A DNA stretch of 64,000 bases from the NCBI RefSeq assembly GCF_014526325.1, contig NZ_JACNMJ010000006.1, positions 124,001 through 188,000 on the forward strand. The letters run 5' to 3'. Below, in pieces: positions 42,351-51,082 of this stretch. The position numbers and the translations under genes are program-made. Source of the stretch: Psychroserpens algicola (GTDB lineage: Bacteria; Bacteroidota; Bacteroidia; Flavobacteriales; Flavobacteriaceae). Numbering within the stretch: position 1 is the first letter of the stretch; every line of letters begins with the position of its first letter. The notes beneath the pieces were generated by a model. The model was given only the letters and a program-made list of their open reading frames with translations, ran no database searches and was not told the DNA's origin.

Positions 42351-43072
42351 TGTTCTACACGAATAAAGTGGTAGCCTTCACATTCAAATTCGTTGTTTGA
42401 ATTAAAAATAAAGTCATAAAAAATACCACCAAATTTATATTCATTGTTTTCGATACCAACATTATAGCAGCCATCAAATTCTAATATCTTTATAACCTGA
42501 TTGGAAGGAAATAAAAGTACTTCCTTTTCATCAAGATTGTAATAATCCAAATCCAAAAGTACCTGTGTTGAAATTTCCCCTTCAGTTACTTCAAACCTAT
42601 AGGTAACATGCGTGGTTTCATCTTTTAATTTCCAATCTCCCAAAACATAACGTTTAGCTTCTTCAGGAGACTTAAAGCAAACTCCGTTTTTGACCTGTTG
42701 CACCTTTTCATAAGCTATTAAAGCGTCATCTTTCACCTCATCAAGCATAGATTTCCCATATTTAACAGATAACAACTGCTTCATTTTATCACTATAGCAT
42801 TTATCATCAGGCATGACAATATCGCCTTTATGGATAAGGCTTATATTATAGTTTTCAGTAAGGTAAGCACTGTAAAACTGATTAAAATCATTGTCATTTG
42901 TACTAGACATCATCATTCCAAAAGTATAAACCTGATAGCGTCCATCATTAAAGTCTTCAATTGCTTTTTGAGTCCCTGTTTCACAATTAATTACTGATTT
43001 TACTACTTTGACGTCTTGTGCAGATGCCAAAGCTGTAAAACACATGCATATGATTATTAAAAGATGTTTCAT
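42347..43072 (-). CDS. Secreted hypothetical protein (241 aa)
   Basis: The signal peptide MKHLLIIICMCFTALASAQ defines the start at 43072; a longer reading to 43177 runs into the neighbouring gene. The mature part holds a conserved-looking EDFNDGRYQVYTFGMMMSSTNDNDFNQFYSAYLTENYNI and a C-terminal beta-rich part (TYRFEVTEGEISTQVLLDLDYYNLDEKEVLLFPSNQVIKILEFD). No recognised domain. Lies 40 bp after the amidohydrolase gene, probably on one transcript. Confidence 0.68.
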   Translation of the reverse strand: MKHLLIIICMCFTALASAQDVKVVKSVINCETGTQKAIEDFNDGRYQVYTFGMMMSSTNDNDFNQFYSAYLTENYNISLIHKGDIVMPDDKCYSDKMKQLLSVKYGKSMLDEVKDDALIAYEKVQQVKNGVCFKSPEEAKRYVLGDWKLKDETTHVTYRFEVTEGEISTQVLLDLDYYNLDEKEVLLFPSNQVIKILEFDGCYNVGIENNEYKFGGIFYDFIFNSNNEFECEGYHFIRVEH

Positions 43073-43112
43073 ATGATCATTAACACAAAAAGTGTTCCAT
43101 ATTGCTAATGAA

Positions 43113-44732
43113 TTAGTTTTGCTGTTCACCATTGACAAAGGTCTGTTGGACTTTAATGTTCGGGATTTCAGTTTCATTTACGGTCATGATATCTTTATCT
43201 AAAACAATGAAATCAGCAAATTTATCAACCTCAATACTTCCTTTTTCATGTTCTTCAAAATTGGAATAGGCTGCCCAAATCGTCATTCCTTTTAAGGTCT
43301 CTTCTCTAGTTAATCCGTTTTCTTTTTGGAATCCACCTTCAGGAAATTGCTCTAAATCTTGTCGTGCAACAGCTGCGTAAAAGGTTAAAAACGGACTCAC
43401 ACGCTCTACAGGGAAATCGGTACCTAAAGCTACCTTTCCGTAGGCATTCAACAATTGTTTGTAAGCATAAGCACCTTTAACACGTTCACTACCTAATCGA
43501 TCTTCAGCCCAGTACATATCACTTGTAGCATGGGTTGGCTGAATGGATGGTAATACATTTTTATACAGGTCAAAATCCTCTGGAGACACGACTTGTGCAT
43601 GCTCTACTCTCCAGCGTCGATTAGATTTTCCTTCCAGTACTTTATTGTAAGTTTGTAAAACCGCATGATTTGCAGAATCGCCTATAGCATGTGTATTCAT
43701 TTGATACTCTGAATTGGCAATTCGCTCTGCATTTTTATTAAAAGTTTCTAAGTCAGTAACCATTAATCCGAAATGGTCTGGTTTATCGCTGTAAGGTGCT
43801 CGTAACATTGCTCCTCTTGAGCCCAAAGCGCCATCTGCATAAAATTTAAATGAACGTACATTTAATCTGTCGGTTTTAATAATGCCTTTGTTTAAGTAAT
43901 AATCCACATTTTGTTCAGTTCCAGAAGCCATAGCATACACGCGCATTTTTAAATCTCCAGTAGTATGTAGACTATCTATCATTTCAATTGTATACTGATC
44001 TAGTCCAGCATCATCAACGGTTGTTAACCCGAAATCAAAACAGAGGTCTTGCGCAACTAATAAAGCTTCTACTAAATCTTCTCTTGTATATCCTGGCCAT
44101 TGTTTCCACACGAAATCTGCGGCATTATCAACTAAAACTCCCGTAAGTTCTCCATTTTCTATCACTACTTCTCCTCCATCAACTTTACTATTAACAGTGA
44201 TACCTCCAAGATCTAAAGCCGCTTGATTGCATAACGTAGCATGACCATCAATTCGTGTTAATGCAACAGGTGTATTAGGAAATAAATTATCTAGCAATTT
44301 TTTATTCGGAAACGCTTTGTCTTCCCAGTCATTTTGATCCCAACCTCTTCCTACGATATAGTCTTGTTGCTTTTCATTTTGAAAATCTAAAACACGTTTT
44401 ACGACGTCTTCAAAACTTTTCGTTCCAACCAAATCTACATCTTGTTGGTCTAGACCTAATCCTAAAAAATGACAATGTGCATCGATAAATCCAGGAACAA
44501 TTGTTTTGCCTTCAACATCAATAATGGTATCTGAGGTATATTTTGATGTCATCTCATCTGTAGAACCTACAGCCACAAATTTTCCATTGGAAATAGCAAA
44601 GGCCTCTGCTTTAGCAAAATCGTCATTTACAGTATAAACATTAGCATTAATAATGATAGAATCTACATGTTTCTGTTCTTGAGAACAGGACACAATAAAT
44701 GCTAAAGACAGGAGAATAATTAGTTTTTTCAT
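43113..44732 (-). CDS. Amidohydrolase (YtcJ-like, amidohydro_3), lipoprotein
   Basis: Metal-dependent amidohydrolase of 539 aa with the TIM-barrel metal motif IVPGFIDAHCHFLGLG, a lysine segment FKFYADGALGSRGAML, THAIGDSANHAV, WRVEHAQVV and GTDFPVERVSP. This pattern is the YtcJ-like subfamily, whose substrates are mostly unknown. The start at 44732 (MKKLIILLSLAFIVSC) gives a lipoprotein signal; a start at 44762 would mask it. Predicted periplasmic or outer-membrane anchored, unusual for a cytosolic superfamily but regular in Flavobacteriia. Confidence 0.92.
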   Translation of the reverse strand: MKKLIILLSLAFIVSCSQEQKHVDSIIINANVYTVNDDFAKAEAFAISNGKFVAVGSTDEMTSKYTSDTIIDVEGKTIVPGFIDAHCHFLGLGLDQQDVDLVGTKSFEDVVKRVLDFQNEKQQDYIVGRGWDQNDWEDKAFPNKKLLDNLFPNTPVALTRIDGHATLCNQAALDLGGITVNSKVDGGEVVIENGELTGVLVDNAADFVWKQWPGYTREDLVEALLVAQDLCFDFGLTTVDDAGLDQYTIEMIDSLHTTGDLKMRVYAMASGTEQNVDYYLNKGIIKTDRLNVRSFKFYADGALGSRGAMLRAPYSDKPDHFGLMVTDLETFNKNAERIANSEYQMNTHAIGDSANHAVLQTYNKVLEGKSNRRWRVEHAQVVSPEDFDLYKNVLPSIQPTHATSDMYWAEDRLGSERVKGAYAYKQLLNAYGKVALGTDFPVERVSPFLTFYAAVARQDLEQFPEGGFQKENGLTREETLKGMTIWAAYSNFEEHEKGSIEVDKFADFIVLDKDIMTVNETEIPNIKVQQTFVNGEQQN

Positions 44733-44761
44733 GGATATGGTTTTAGGATCATAAAAATACA

Positions 44762-44794
44762 AAAAGCATTCAACCTTTTTGATTGAATGCTTTT
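44762..44794 (-). terminator. Terminator after the outer-membrane barrel gene
   Basis: A 12-bp perfect stem (AAAAGCATTCAA with TTGAATGCTTTT) around a 9-nt loop ends in a T-run on the minus strand. It is between the barrel gene and the amidohydrolase gene, which therefore probably has its own promoter. Confidence 0.75.
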
Positions 44795-44823
44795 ACTATT
44801 CTATTATCTATAACATACCAATA

Positions 44824-44852
44824 ATGAGATCCTGAAACAAGTTCAGGATGAC
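44824..44852. repeat. REP-like dispersed repeat, copy 2
   Basis: Second copy of the element at 14963-14991, one mismatch in 29 bp, again immediately beyond a stop codon (8 bp from the barrel gene). Stem ATCCTGAA / TTCAGGAT around ACAAG. Confidence 0.7.
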
Positions 44853-44860
44853 AAGAAGAA

Positions 44861-46573
44861 TTAAAAATCAAACTGATAGGTCGCTCCTGCCAAAAACTGA
44901 ATTCCCTGAACCGGATAATTCAGCCAACGCTGGTAATCCTGATTGGCTATATTATTTACCTTAGCAAATGCCGACAACTGGTCATTAATTTTATAACCTA
45001 CATGTGCATTAGCATCAAAATAGCTATCTAAAGTAACTCTAGTAGTTACTGGCAAAGTTAATGTACCTAAACCAGTTACAAGTCTATCTTTACGCTCTCC
45101 TACATAAAATAAATTTGCTCCTGCAAACCAATGTTCATCAATTTGATAATCTAAAAACACAGAGCCTTTGATATCTGGTAAATTCCATGCTTCAGCTTGT
45201 TCATCGGTATCATATGTAAAATATTCACCCTTGAGTCCGAGTTTAAAATTACGGTTTACATCAATATTTAACTCACCTGCAATTGAAAATGTTGACACAT
45301 CGTCATATACCACACCAAATGAATTTCCGTATTGATAATTCTCACGATCTACATTTAAATCCGGATTTATATTAAACAATGGTTTATTTTTTTCAGAGCG
45401 GTAATGACCACTTACATTATAACTCACACTGTTAGACAACTTTCCTTTGACACCTAATGCCACATTATACGTCTGATCGGTTGGTGCTATAAAAAATGTT
45501 GGTGAAACAAATGGGTTCTCCTGAGCAAAATCGTAATATGAATTTTGAAGCAGACCACCTTCAATACTACCATAAGCAATCATTAACTCGTCAACCAAAC
45601 GATAACTTGCTGAAATATTTGGGTAGATAAAAAAGTCACTTTCGCTGGTTTCCGAATCACTGAGATAAGCTACTTTCAAACCAAGGTTAACCGTTAAATC
45701 ATCCTGTTTCATTTGGTAGCTAGGTGCTACTGTAAGGTTAAAATTTCCGTAGTCATAAGCGTCCTCTACAAAATACAAACGGTCAAATGATCCTCCAAGA
45801 TAATCAAAGGTTACTTCAGCATTTATCGACTCTCCTTGTACCGGAATATCAAAACCCGTTTTTAAAATAAAGCGGTTTTCACCTGAGTCGAGGTCGTCAC
45901 CAAAACGTCTGTATAAAACGCTTCCTTTATTGATAATTGCATCTTCAAAATTAATTTGTCCGCCAAATTGAGCTGTATAAAACGAATGGTCTACATCAAA
46001 GGTTGGCATACTCTGGTCTGGAACTCCATACCAGTTAAAGGTTTGAAGTTGAAATCCGCCTTCAACCTTCCAAGAATAATCGCTTAGCTTTTGACTGTAA
46101 TGTGCATTGAGACCGGTTTCAGAAAAATTATTATCGAAATTAATACCTTCAATATCTCCTGCTGAAGAGTGATGACTAAAGTAACCACCAACACGTTCGT
46201 TATTACTCAACTCATGATTGAGATAGACTTCACCTAAAATTGTAGTGTAGGTTCCCACACCTAAAGACGCATAATTATCAAATAATTTAACAGGTTTCTC
46301 TTTATCAACTGTTGCGGCTTTTCCTTTTGCTGGTGTAAATGTCGATGCTACCGGAATTGAAAAAATATTGTATTTAATCACTTTTTTCTTAGCCGTTGTA
46401 GAATCATTTAAACTCGGTGTTTCTTTGATTTTAAATGCATCGGAAATTTTTGGTGTATATGGTTTTACCACATTTACGGTACCTGCATCTAAAGAGTCTT
46501 TATTACGTTCTTGCGCACTGAGGACAGTAACACTACCCAAAATTAATGAAAGAATTAAAATTTGTTTAAACAT
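44861..46573 (-). CDS. Outer-membrane beta-barrel protein, TonB-receptor-like without a plug
   Basis: A 570-residue protein. Signal peptide (ends SVTVLSAQ), a short linker with VNVVKPYTPKISDAFKIKETPSL, then alternating amphipathic strands to the C-terminal aromatic residue (GATYQFDF), as in outer-membrane barrels. The strands resemble those of TonB-dependent receptors (LDYQIDEHWFAGANLFYVGERKDRL, then LDSYFDANAHVGYKINDQLSAFAKVNNIANQDYQ), but no plug domain is visible and the length is short. It lies downstream of the TPR and lipoprotein genes in one unit, 24 bp after the latter. Confidence 0.8.
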   Translation of the reverse strand: MFKQILILSLILGSVTVLSAQERNKDSLDAGTVNVVKPYTPKISDAFKIKETPSLNDSTTAKKKVIKYNIFSIPVASTFTPAKGKAATVDKEKPVKLFDNYASLGVGTYTTILGEVYLNHELSNNERVGGYFSHHSSAGDIEGINFDNNFSETGLNAHYSQKLSDYSWKVEGGFQLQTFNWYGVPDQSMPTFDVDHSFYTAQFGGQINFEDAIINKGSVLYRRFGDDLDSGENRFILKTGFDIPVQGESINAEVTFDYLGGSFDRLYFVEDAYDYGNFNLTVAPSYQMKQDDLTVNLGLKVAYLSDSETSESDFFIYPNISASYRLVDELMIAYGSIEGGLLQNSYYDFAQENPFVSPTFFIAPTDQTYNVALGVKGKLSNSVSYNVSGHYRSEKNKPLFNINPDLNVDRENYQYGNSFGVVYDDVSTFSIAGELNIDVNRNFKLGLKGEYFTYDTDEQAEAWNLPDIKGSVFLDYQIDEHWFAGANLFYVGERKDRLVTGLGTLTLPVTTRVTLDSYFDANAHVGYKINDQLSAFAKVNNIANQDYQRWLNYPVQGIQFLAGATYQFDF

Positions 46574-46597
46574 AGTTATTGTTTTGATATGATGATA

Positions 46598-47143
46598 TTA
46601 ATTTGGAGGAAATGCTATAATTGGATCAAATTCACTTCCTAGATTACAACCAACAAAGCTCGGCTCAGGATCTGCCCAAGTATATACACAAAAGCTTCCT
46701 GATTTTCTGAATGTTTCTTCGTTCTCGATGACAATCTTGTATTTATAGGTCCCATTTGGAATGCTTACAGCCCCATTATTTTCATCTTGAGGATATCCTG
46801 GAAACCTATTCAAATCTTCAGCATAATTAGTCGATTCATAAATTTGTTCATTATCAGAATTGTATATAGTAACCGTATGGTTTGGATATAAAGTAATGTT
46901 CTTTATCGCAAACATATCATTAAACCCATCTCCATTTTGCGTGACAATGGTGTAAACTTCAATATCACCAGCTGACTGATCTAAATTATCTATGTTCGCA
47001 CCAAAAACTGGTTCTGTAGAACAGCAGCCTTCATAGATATCCTGAACCTCTTGTGTTTTGTCATCATCTTTATTGCATGACAATATCATTATTGAGATAC
47101 AAATGAAACTTAGGAATATATTTGGTGTTCTAATCATCTTCAA
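46598..47143 (-). CDS. Lipoprotein with a gliding-type C-terminal domain
   Basis: A 181-residue lipoprotein; the lipobox IMILSC is followed by NKDDDKT, a clear surface-export type context. The C-terminal part has the pattern TQNGDGFNDMFAIKNITLYPNHTVTIYNSDNEQIYES, later IPNGTYKYKIVIEN, typical of the CHU_C/type B T9SS sorting domain. Here it is internal and attached to a lipoprotein rather than terminating a long secreted protein. Probably co-transcribed with the TPR gene upstream (gap 5 bp) and the barrel gene downstream. It may bind barrel or TPR partners; inference. Confidence 0.78.
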   Translation of the reverse strand: MKMIRTPNIFLSFICISIMILSCNKDDDKTQEVQDIYEGCCSTEPVFGANIDNLDQSAGDIEVYTIVTQNGDGFNDMFAIKNITLYPNHTVTIYNSDNEQIYESTNYAEDLNRFPGYPQDENNGAVSIPNGTYKYKIVIENEETFRKSGSFCVYTWADPEPSFVGCNLGSEFDPIIAFPPN

Positions 47144-47148
47144 TGGTT

Positions 47149-50100
47149 TTAGTTTTGTTCAGTTTCAACAGACGAGTTCGTTTTAGCGGCTTCAGTTTTT
47201 ATTCGGTTAAGTTCTTGTTGTGCCTCTTCAACGACATCATCAAACTCAGGGAAATTAGAAATAACACTTTCTAAAATATAAGTCGCTTGAAAGGCATCTC
47301 CTAAGGCATCATAGTTTTTTGCCATAATCACCAAACCTTTAGCACTGTAATATTTATAGCTGCTATAATCTCGCGCCAGCTTTTGAACCGTAGTATTTGA
47401 CGATGAATAATTCCCGTCTTTATGCTTGAAATAGGCATTATAATACAAGGCTTCGGCAGCTACAGCTCCTGAAGCAATTTTCTCAACCTGAGCGTAGGCT
47501 GCTTTGGCTTTAGACTCATCACCAGTTTTTATAGCAGAACGCGCAATGATGATATGAGCATCACTCTTTACTTTAGTATCAATTTTAGAATCCTGAAGCA
47601 CTTTTTCTGCATAATTTACAGCTTCAGTATAGTTTTGCTTCTGGTAATAGGCATTCATTAAATTTGATTGCGCATAGGTTATATTTTGCGGATAATCGGC
47701 TTCGTTTTCTAAACGTTTCAACAGAGGAATAGCTGTATCCCAATTAGAATTATTGAGATAGATTTCTGAAAGTTTAACGATAGACTGCTCTGTAAACTCG
47801 CCTTTTTGTTTGTTGACCACATACTCGTAGTGTGGCTTTGCATTCTCAGGCAATTGCTTTTTCGAATACAGTTCGGCAATATAAAAATGAGATTTCAACG
47901 CGTGAATTCCATTAGGAAATTCATTTAAGTATTTATTAAACTGACGAATTGCACCATCTGTATTATTATCTAAGTATTGCTTTTCGGCAGCGAGATAAGC
48001 TGTATTATCCAATTCGGCATCGGTTACATCAACATAATCTAAAGTTTTCACCCAAGCCGCATACTCATCTACTCGACCTAAATCGATATAAATTAATCGC
48101 GCTGTAGATACAGCCTGACTTGCTTCATCTGTTGCAGGATATTCGTTAGCCACTTTCTTAAACTTAGATAGCGCCCTTTCATTATCATTTGCATTGTAAT
48201 ACGACAAGCCTTGACGAAGTAATGCTTTTGGAATAAACACACTGGTGCTGTATTCTGAAATGAGTCGGTTGTACATGACCATCGCATTTTCAGTGTCATT
48301 GATTTTAATATAGGAATTAGCTAATTCGTACATCGCATCATCTCGTAATGACGATCTAGGATATTCTGAAATAAATCTATTTAAATCCTGAATCTTTTTA
48401 GAGCCTTCTCCAATGTAGCCATGACTCATTGTTTTTTGAAAGAACGCATAATCACTTTCGATTTCATTAATGGCAATAGCCTTGTCATAAGCAGCAATAG
48501 CACTGTTATAATTTGTTGACACGAAATACCCATCACCCAATCTGAGGTAGGCATCGTTTAATCGTAATTTATCGTCTTTATGATTATCAATAAACTTTTG
48601 AAAGCTCGTTGTTGCCTGACTGTAATTTTTCAGTTTAAAATAGGTGTACGCAATATTGTAATCTATGTTATGTATTTCATTAACATTTTGCGCCTCTCCT
48701 TGTTGTAAAAATTGTTTAAAACCAATAAGTGCGTCATCGAAGTTACTGAGATGGTAATCTGTTTCTGCTTTCCAAAATATGGCTCTTGTAGTAAATATAG
48801 GGTCTTTGGCTTCTTTGATGGATTTATCAAACAATGCTTTAGCCTCATTATACTGACCTTCGTTATAAACTTCAATTCCTCTGTAAAATGCCACTTTTTG
48901 ATAGGCTACACGATTCTCAAAACTGTTCTTATTTTCTAAGAGTTTGATAGCTTCCTTATAGTTTTTTGACGTAATGTATGAATCGATTAATAAGGTTTCA
49001 ATTTCTTCCTTATAACTCGTATCAGGATATTTGTTCAAATAACTTGTGAGTACCTGTGGAACAGACTGGTAAGGATTTCCTATTTCGTAGCTAATTTTAG
49101 CGTAGTTGAGCCAAGCATCCTCTTGGATTTTTAAATCATAATCCATTTGTGATGCATTTCTAAATGCATTTAAAGCTTCCTGTTTTTTATCGAGATTGAT
49201 ATAACTTTCTCCTAGATGGTAATAGGCATTTTGAGCTACAGCGTTGTTACCATCAATAATTTTGTTGAACTCGGAAATCGCATTATCAAAATCATTTTGT
49301 TTGTAGTAAGCATAACCTAACTGGTAATAATCGACATTATTCCACTTACCGCGTCTTCCATTATAAGCTTTTAAAAACGGAATGGCTTCAGCATACTGCT
49401 CTAAATTAAAATGACTTTCTCCTATAATTTTTGAAAGCTCTGATTTTTCCTGCGGATTACTATTATCAATTTGTTCACTCGCTAATGCAATAGCCTTTTC
49501 AAATTTACCAAGTTTAAAATTTAAATCGGCTTGATAATACGATAGTTTTTCTTTGTATTTATCCTGATCGCTCACCTGATCAAAATACTCATTAGCTTTA
49601 TCATAATCGTCACCTTCGTAAGCCATAAACCCAATGTAATATTTTGCTTGCGAACCATATTCTTGTGATGTCACTACGCGATTTAAATACTTATTCGCTC
49701 CAGTTTCGTCTCCTGTAGAATATAAGGTATATCCATAATTAAAATTGAACTTATCACGTTCTGAACGCGAAATGCTCTGTTCATCAACTTTATCATACCA
49801 TTTTCTGGCATAAGCATATTTTCCGTTGGTAAAATAATAATCGGCAACATCTAAAAAAGCTGTATTTCGTTTTGTACTGGTTGGATATTCATCAACAAAG
49901 TCCTGAATTAAATCATCTGCATTATTCTGATTTAAACGAACAGCACAATTGGCAATATAATACGCACATTCAGATTCAACAGTTTCGTTTGGCGCTTCAT
50001 TTTTAATCGCTTCAAACAAAGATTGGGCTGCTTGATATTGCTTATTGTTATAAAGTGTAAGCGCTTTTTGATAGTCTACCAAATCACTCGTATAAGCGGC

Positions 50101-50172
50101 TGTTTGCTGAGCATTTAAATACGATGCAAACAGTAAAAAGGATAGTAAAAAACTTAGTTTCCTGCAATTCAT
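47149..50172 (-). CDS. Large tetratricopeptide-repeat protein (1007 aa)
   Basis: Signal peptide (MNCRKLSFLLSFLLFASYLNA) followed by more than 20 TPR-like repeats filling the protein; examples are ALTLYNNKQYQAAQSLFEAI, AYYHLGESYINLDKKQEALNAF and AMYELANSYIKINDTENAMVMYNRLI. No catalytic domain. A short Glu-rich tail ends it. Predicted periplasmic scaffold. I recall this gene, with the barrel gene and divergent ftsE, as conserved in Flavobacteriaceae, so an envelope role is likely; the exact function is unknown. First gene of a three-gene unit. Confidence 0.88.
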   Translation of the reverse strand: MNCRKLSFLLSFLLFASYLNAQQTAAYTSDLVDYQKALTLYNNKQYQAAQSLFEAIKNEAPNETVESECAYYIANCAVRLNQNNADDLIQDFVDEYPTSTKRNTAFLDVADYYFTNGKYAYARKWYDKVDEQSISRSERDKFNFNYGYTLYSTGDETGANKYLNRVVTSQEYGSQAKYYIGFMAYEGDDYDKANEYFDQVSDQDKYKEKLSYYQADLNFKLGKFEKAIALASEQIDNSNPQEKSELSKIIGESHFNLEQYAEAIPFLKAYNGRRGKWNNVDYYQLGYAYYKQNDFDNAISEFNKIIDGNNAVAQNAYYHLGESYINLDKKQEALNAFRNASQMDYDLKIQEDAWLNYAKISYEIGNPYQSVPQVLTSYLNKYPDTSYKEEIETLLIDSYITSKNYKEAIKLLENKNSFENRVAYQKVAFYRGIEVYNEGQYNEAKALFDKSIKEAKDPIFTTRAIFWKAETDYHLSNFDDALIGFKQFLQQGEAQNVNEIHNIDYNIAYTYFKLKNYSQATTSFQKFIDNHKDDKLRLNDAYLRLGDGYFVSTNYNSAIAAYDKAIAINEIESDYAFFQKTMSHGYIGEGSKKIQDLNRFISEYPRSSLRDDAMYELANSYIKINDTENAMVMYNRLISEYSTSVFIPKALLRQGLSYYNANDNERALSKFKKVANEYPATDEASQAVSTARLIYIDLGRVDEYAAWVKTLDYVDVTDAELDNTAYLAAEKQYLDNNTDGAIRQFNKYLNEFPNGIHALKSHFYIAELYSKKQLPENAKPHYEYVVNKQKGEFTEQSIVKLSEIYLNNSNWDTAIPLLKRLENEADYPQNITYAQSNLMNAYYQKQNYTEAVNYAEKVLQDSKIDTKVKSDAHIIIARSAIKTGDESKAKAAYAQVEKIASGAVAAEALYYNAYFKHKDGNYSSSNTTVQKLARDYSSYKYYSAKGLVIMAKNYDALGDAFQATYILESVISNFPEFDDVVEEAQQELNRIKTEAAKTNSSVETEQN

Positions 50173-50210
50173 TAAGTTCGATTTTAATTGATGTTAAAAA
50201 TAATTTATCT

Positions 50211-50218
50211 CAAATCTA
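50211..50218 (-). promoter_or_regulatory. -7 element upstream of the TPR gene
   Basis: Read on the minus strand it is TAGATTTG, matching TAnnTTTG, about 40 bp before the ATG at 50172. I see no TTG at a suitable distance, so the assignment is tentative. Confidence 0.35.
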
Positions 50219-50332
50219 TAACGCAATAATCGTGCTATAATTATAAACATACTTATCAAATAGACTAATTATATAAGATTGTGTTACACATAACGTTTTA
50301 CTGACAGTGATTTAGAAATTAATTTTTCATTA

Positions 50333-50364
50333 TTGGTAGTTGCTAGTTTTTATAATACATTTAC
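50333..50364 (+). promoter_or_regulatory. Candidate promoter of ftsE
   Basis: TTG at 50333-50335, 20-bp spacer, then TACATTTAC at 50356-50364, one mismatch from TAnnTTTGC. The start point would be near 50371, about 22 bp before the ftsE ATG. Confidence 0.45.
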
Positions 50365-50392
50365 ACTTCTATAAAAAATCTTCATATAAATT

Positions 50393-51076
50393 ATGTCTGA
50401 AACTGTTTTACAACTCAAAAATGCTTCAATCTATCAAGGTGATAGTATGGTATTGTCTGATGTTAATTTTGAAATGAACAAAGGTGACTTTGTGTATCTC
50501 ATTGGTAAGACTGGAAGTGGCAAAAGTAGTTTTATGAAAACATTGTATGGCGATTTGGCATTAACTGAAGGCGAAGGTCATATTGTAGACTATAATTTGA
50601 GAACAATGCAGGAAAAAGATATTCCGTTTTTAAGACGGAAACTTGGCATCGTATTTCAGGATTTCAAACTACTACCTGACAGAACCATTAACAGTAACTT
50701 AGAATTTGTTTTGAAGGCTACTGGCTGGAAGGATAAGACTAAAATCAGTGAGCGCATTGAAACTGTTTTAGATAAAGTTGCAATGAAAACCAAAGGTTTT
50801 AAGTTTCCTCATGAATTATCAGGTGGAGAACAACAACGTATTGCTATAGCCAGAGCTTTATTGAATGAGCCTGAGCTCATTCTGGCCGATGAACCTACGG
50901 GGAATTTAGATCCACAAACAAGTATCGAAGTTATGGAAGTTTTGCGTGACATTAACAAAAACGGAAATACGATTTTAATGGCAACTCACGATTATGCTTT
51001 ACTACTTAAATATCCTAGTAAAACCTTAAAATGTGACGAGAATAAAGTCTTTGAGGTTGTGCAACGCAAGGGATAA
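50393..51076 (+). CDS. ftsE: Cell division ATP-binding protein FtsE
   Basis: ABC ATPase of 227 aa: Walker A GKTGSGKSS, signature LSGGEQQRIAIARALL, Walker B LILADEPTGNLDP and switch histidine MATHDYAL. The sequence PFLRRKLGIVFQDFKLLPDRTINSNLEFVL is characteristic of FtsE. With FtsX it controls peptidoglycan hydrolases at the septum. ftsX is not adjacent here. Transcribed from its own promoter, divergent from the TPR gene. Ends 6 bp before a convergent gene. Confidence 0.92.
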   Translation: MSETVLQLKNASIYQGDSMVLSDVNFEMNKGDFVYLIGKTGSGKSSFMKTLYGDLALTEGEGHIVDYNLRTMQEKDIPFLRRKLGIVFQDFKLLPDRTINSNLEFVLKATGWKDKTKISERIETVLDKVAMKTKGFKFPHELSGGEQQRIAIARALLNEPELILADEPTGNLDPQTSIEVMEVLRDINKNGNTILMATHDYALLLKYPSKTLKCDENKVFEVVQRKG

Positions 51077-51082
51077 TCTAAC

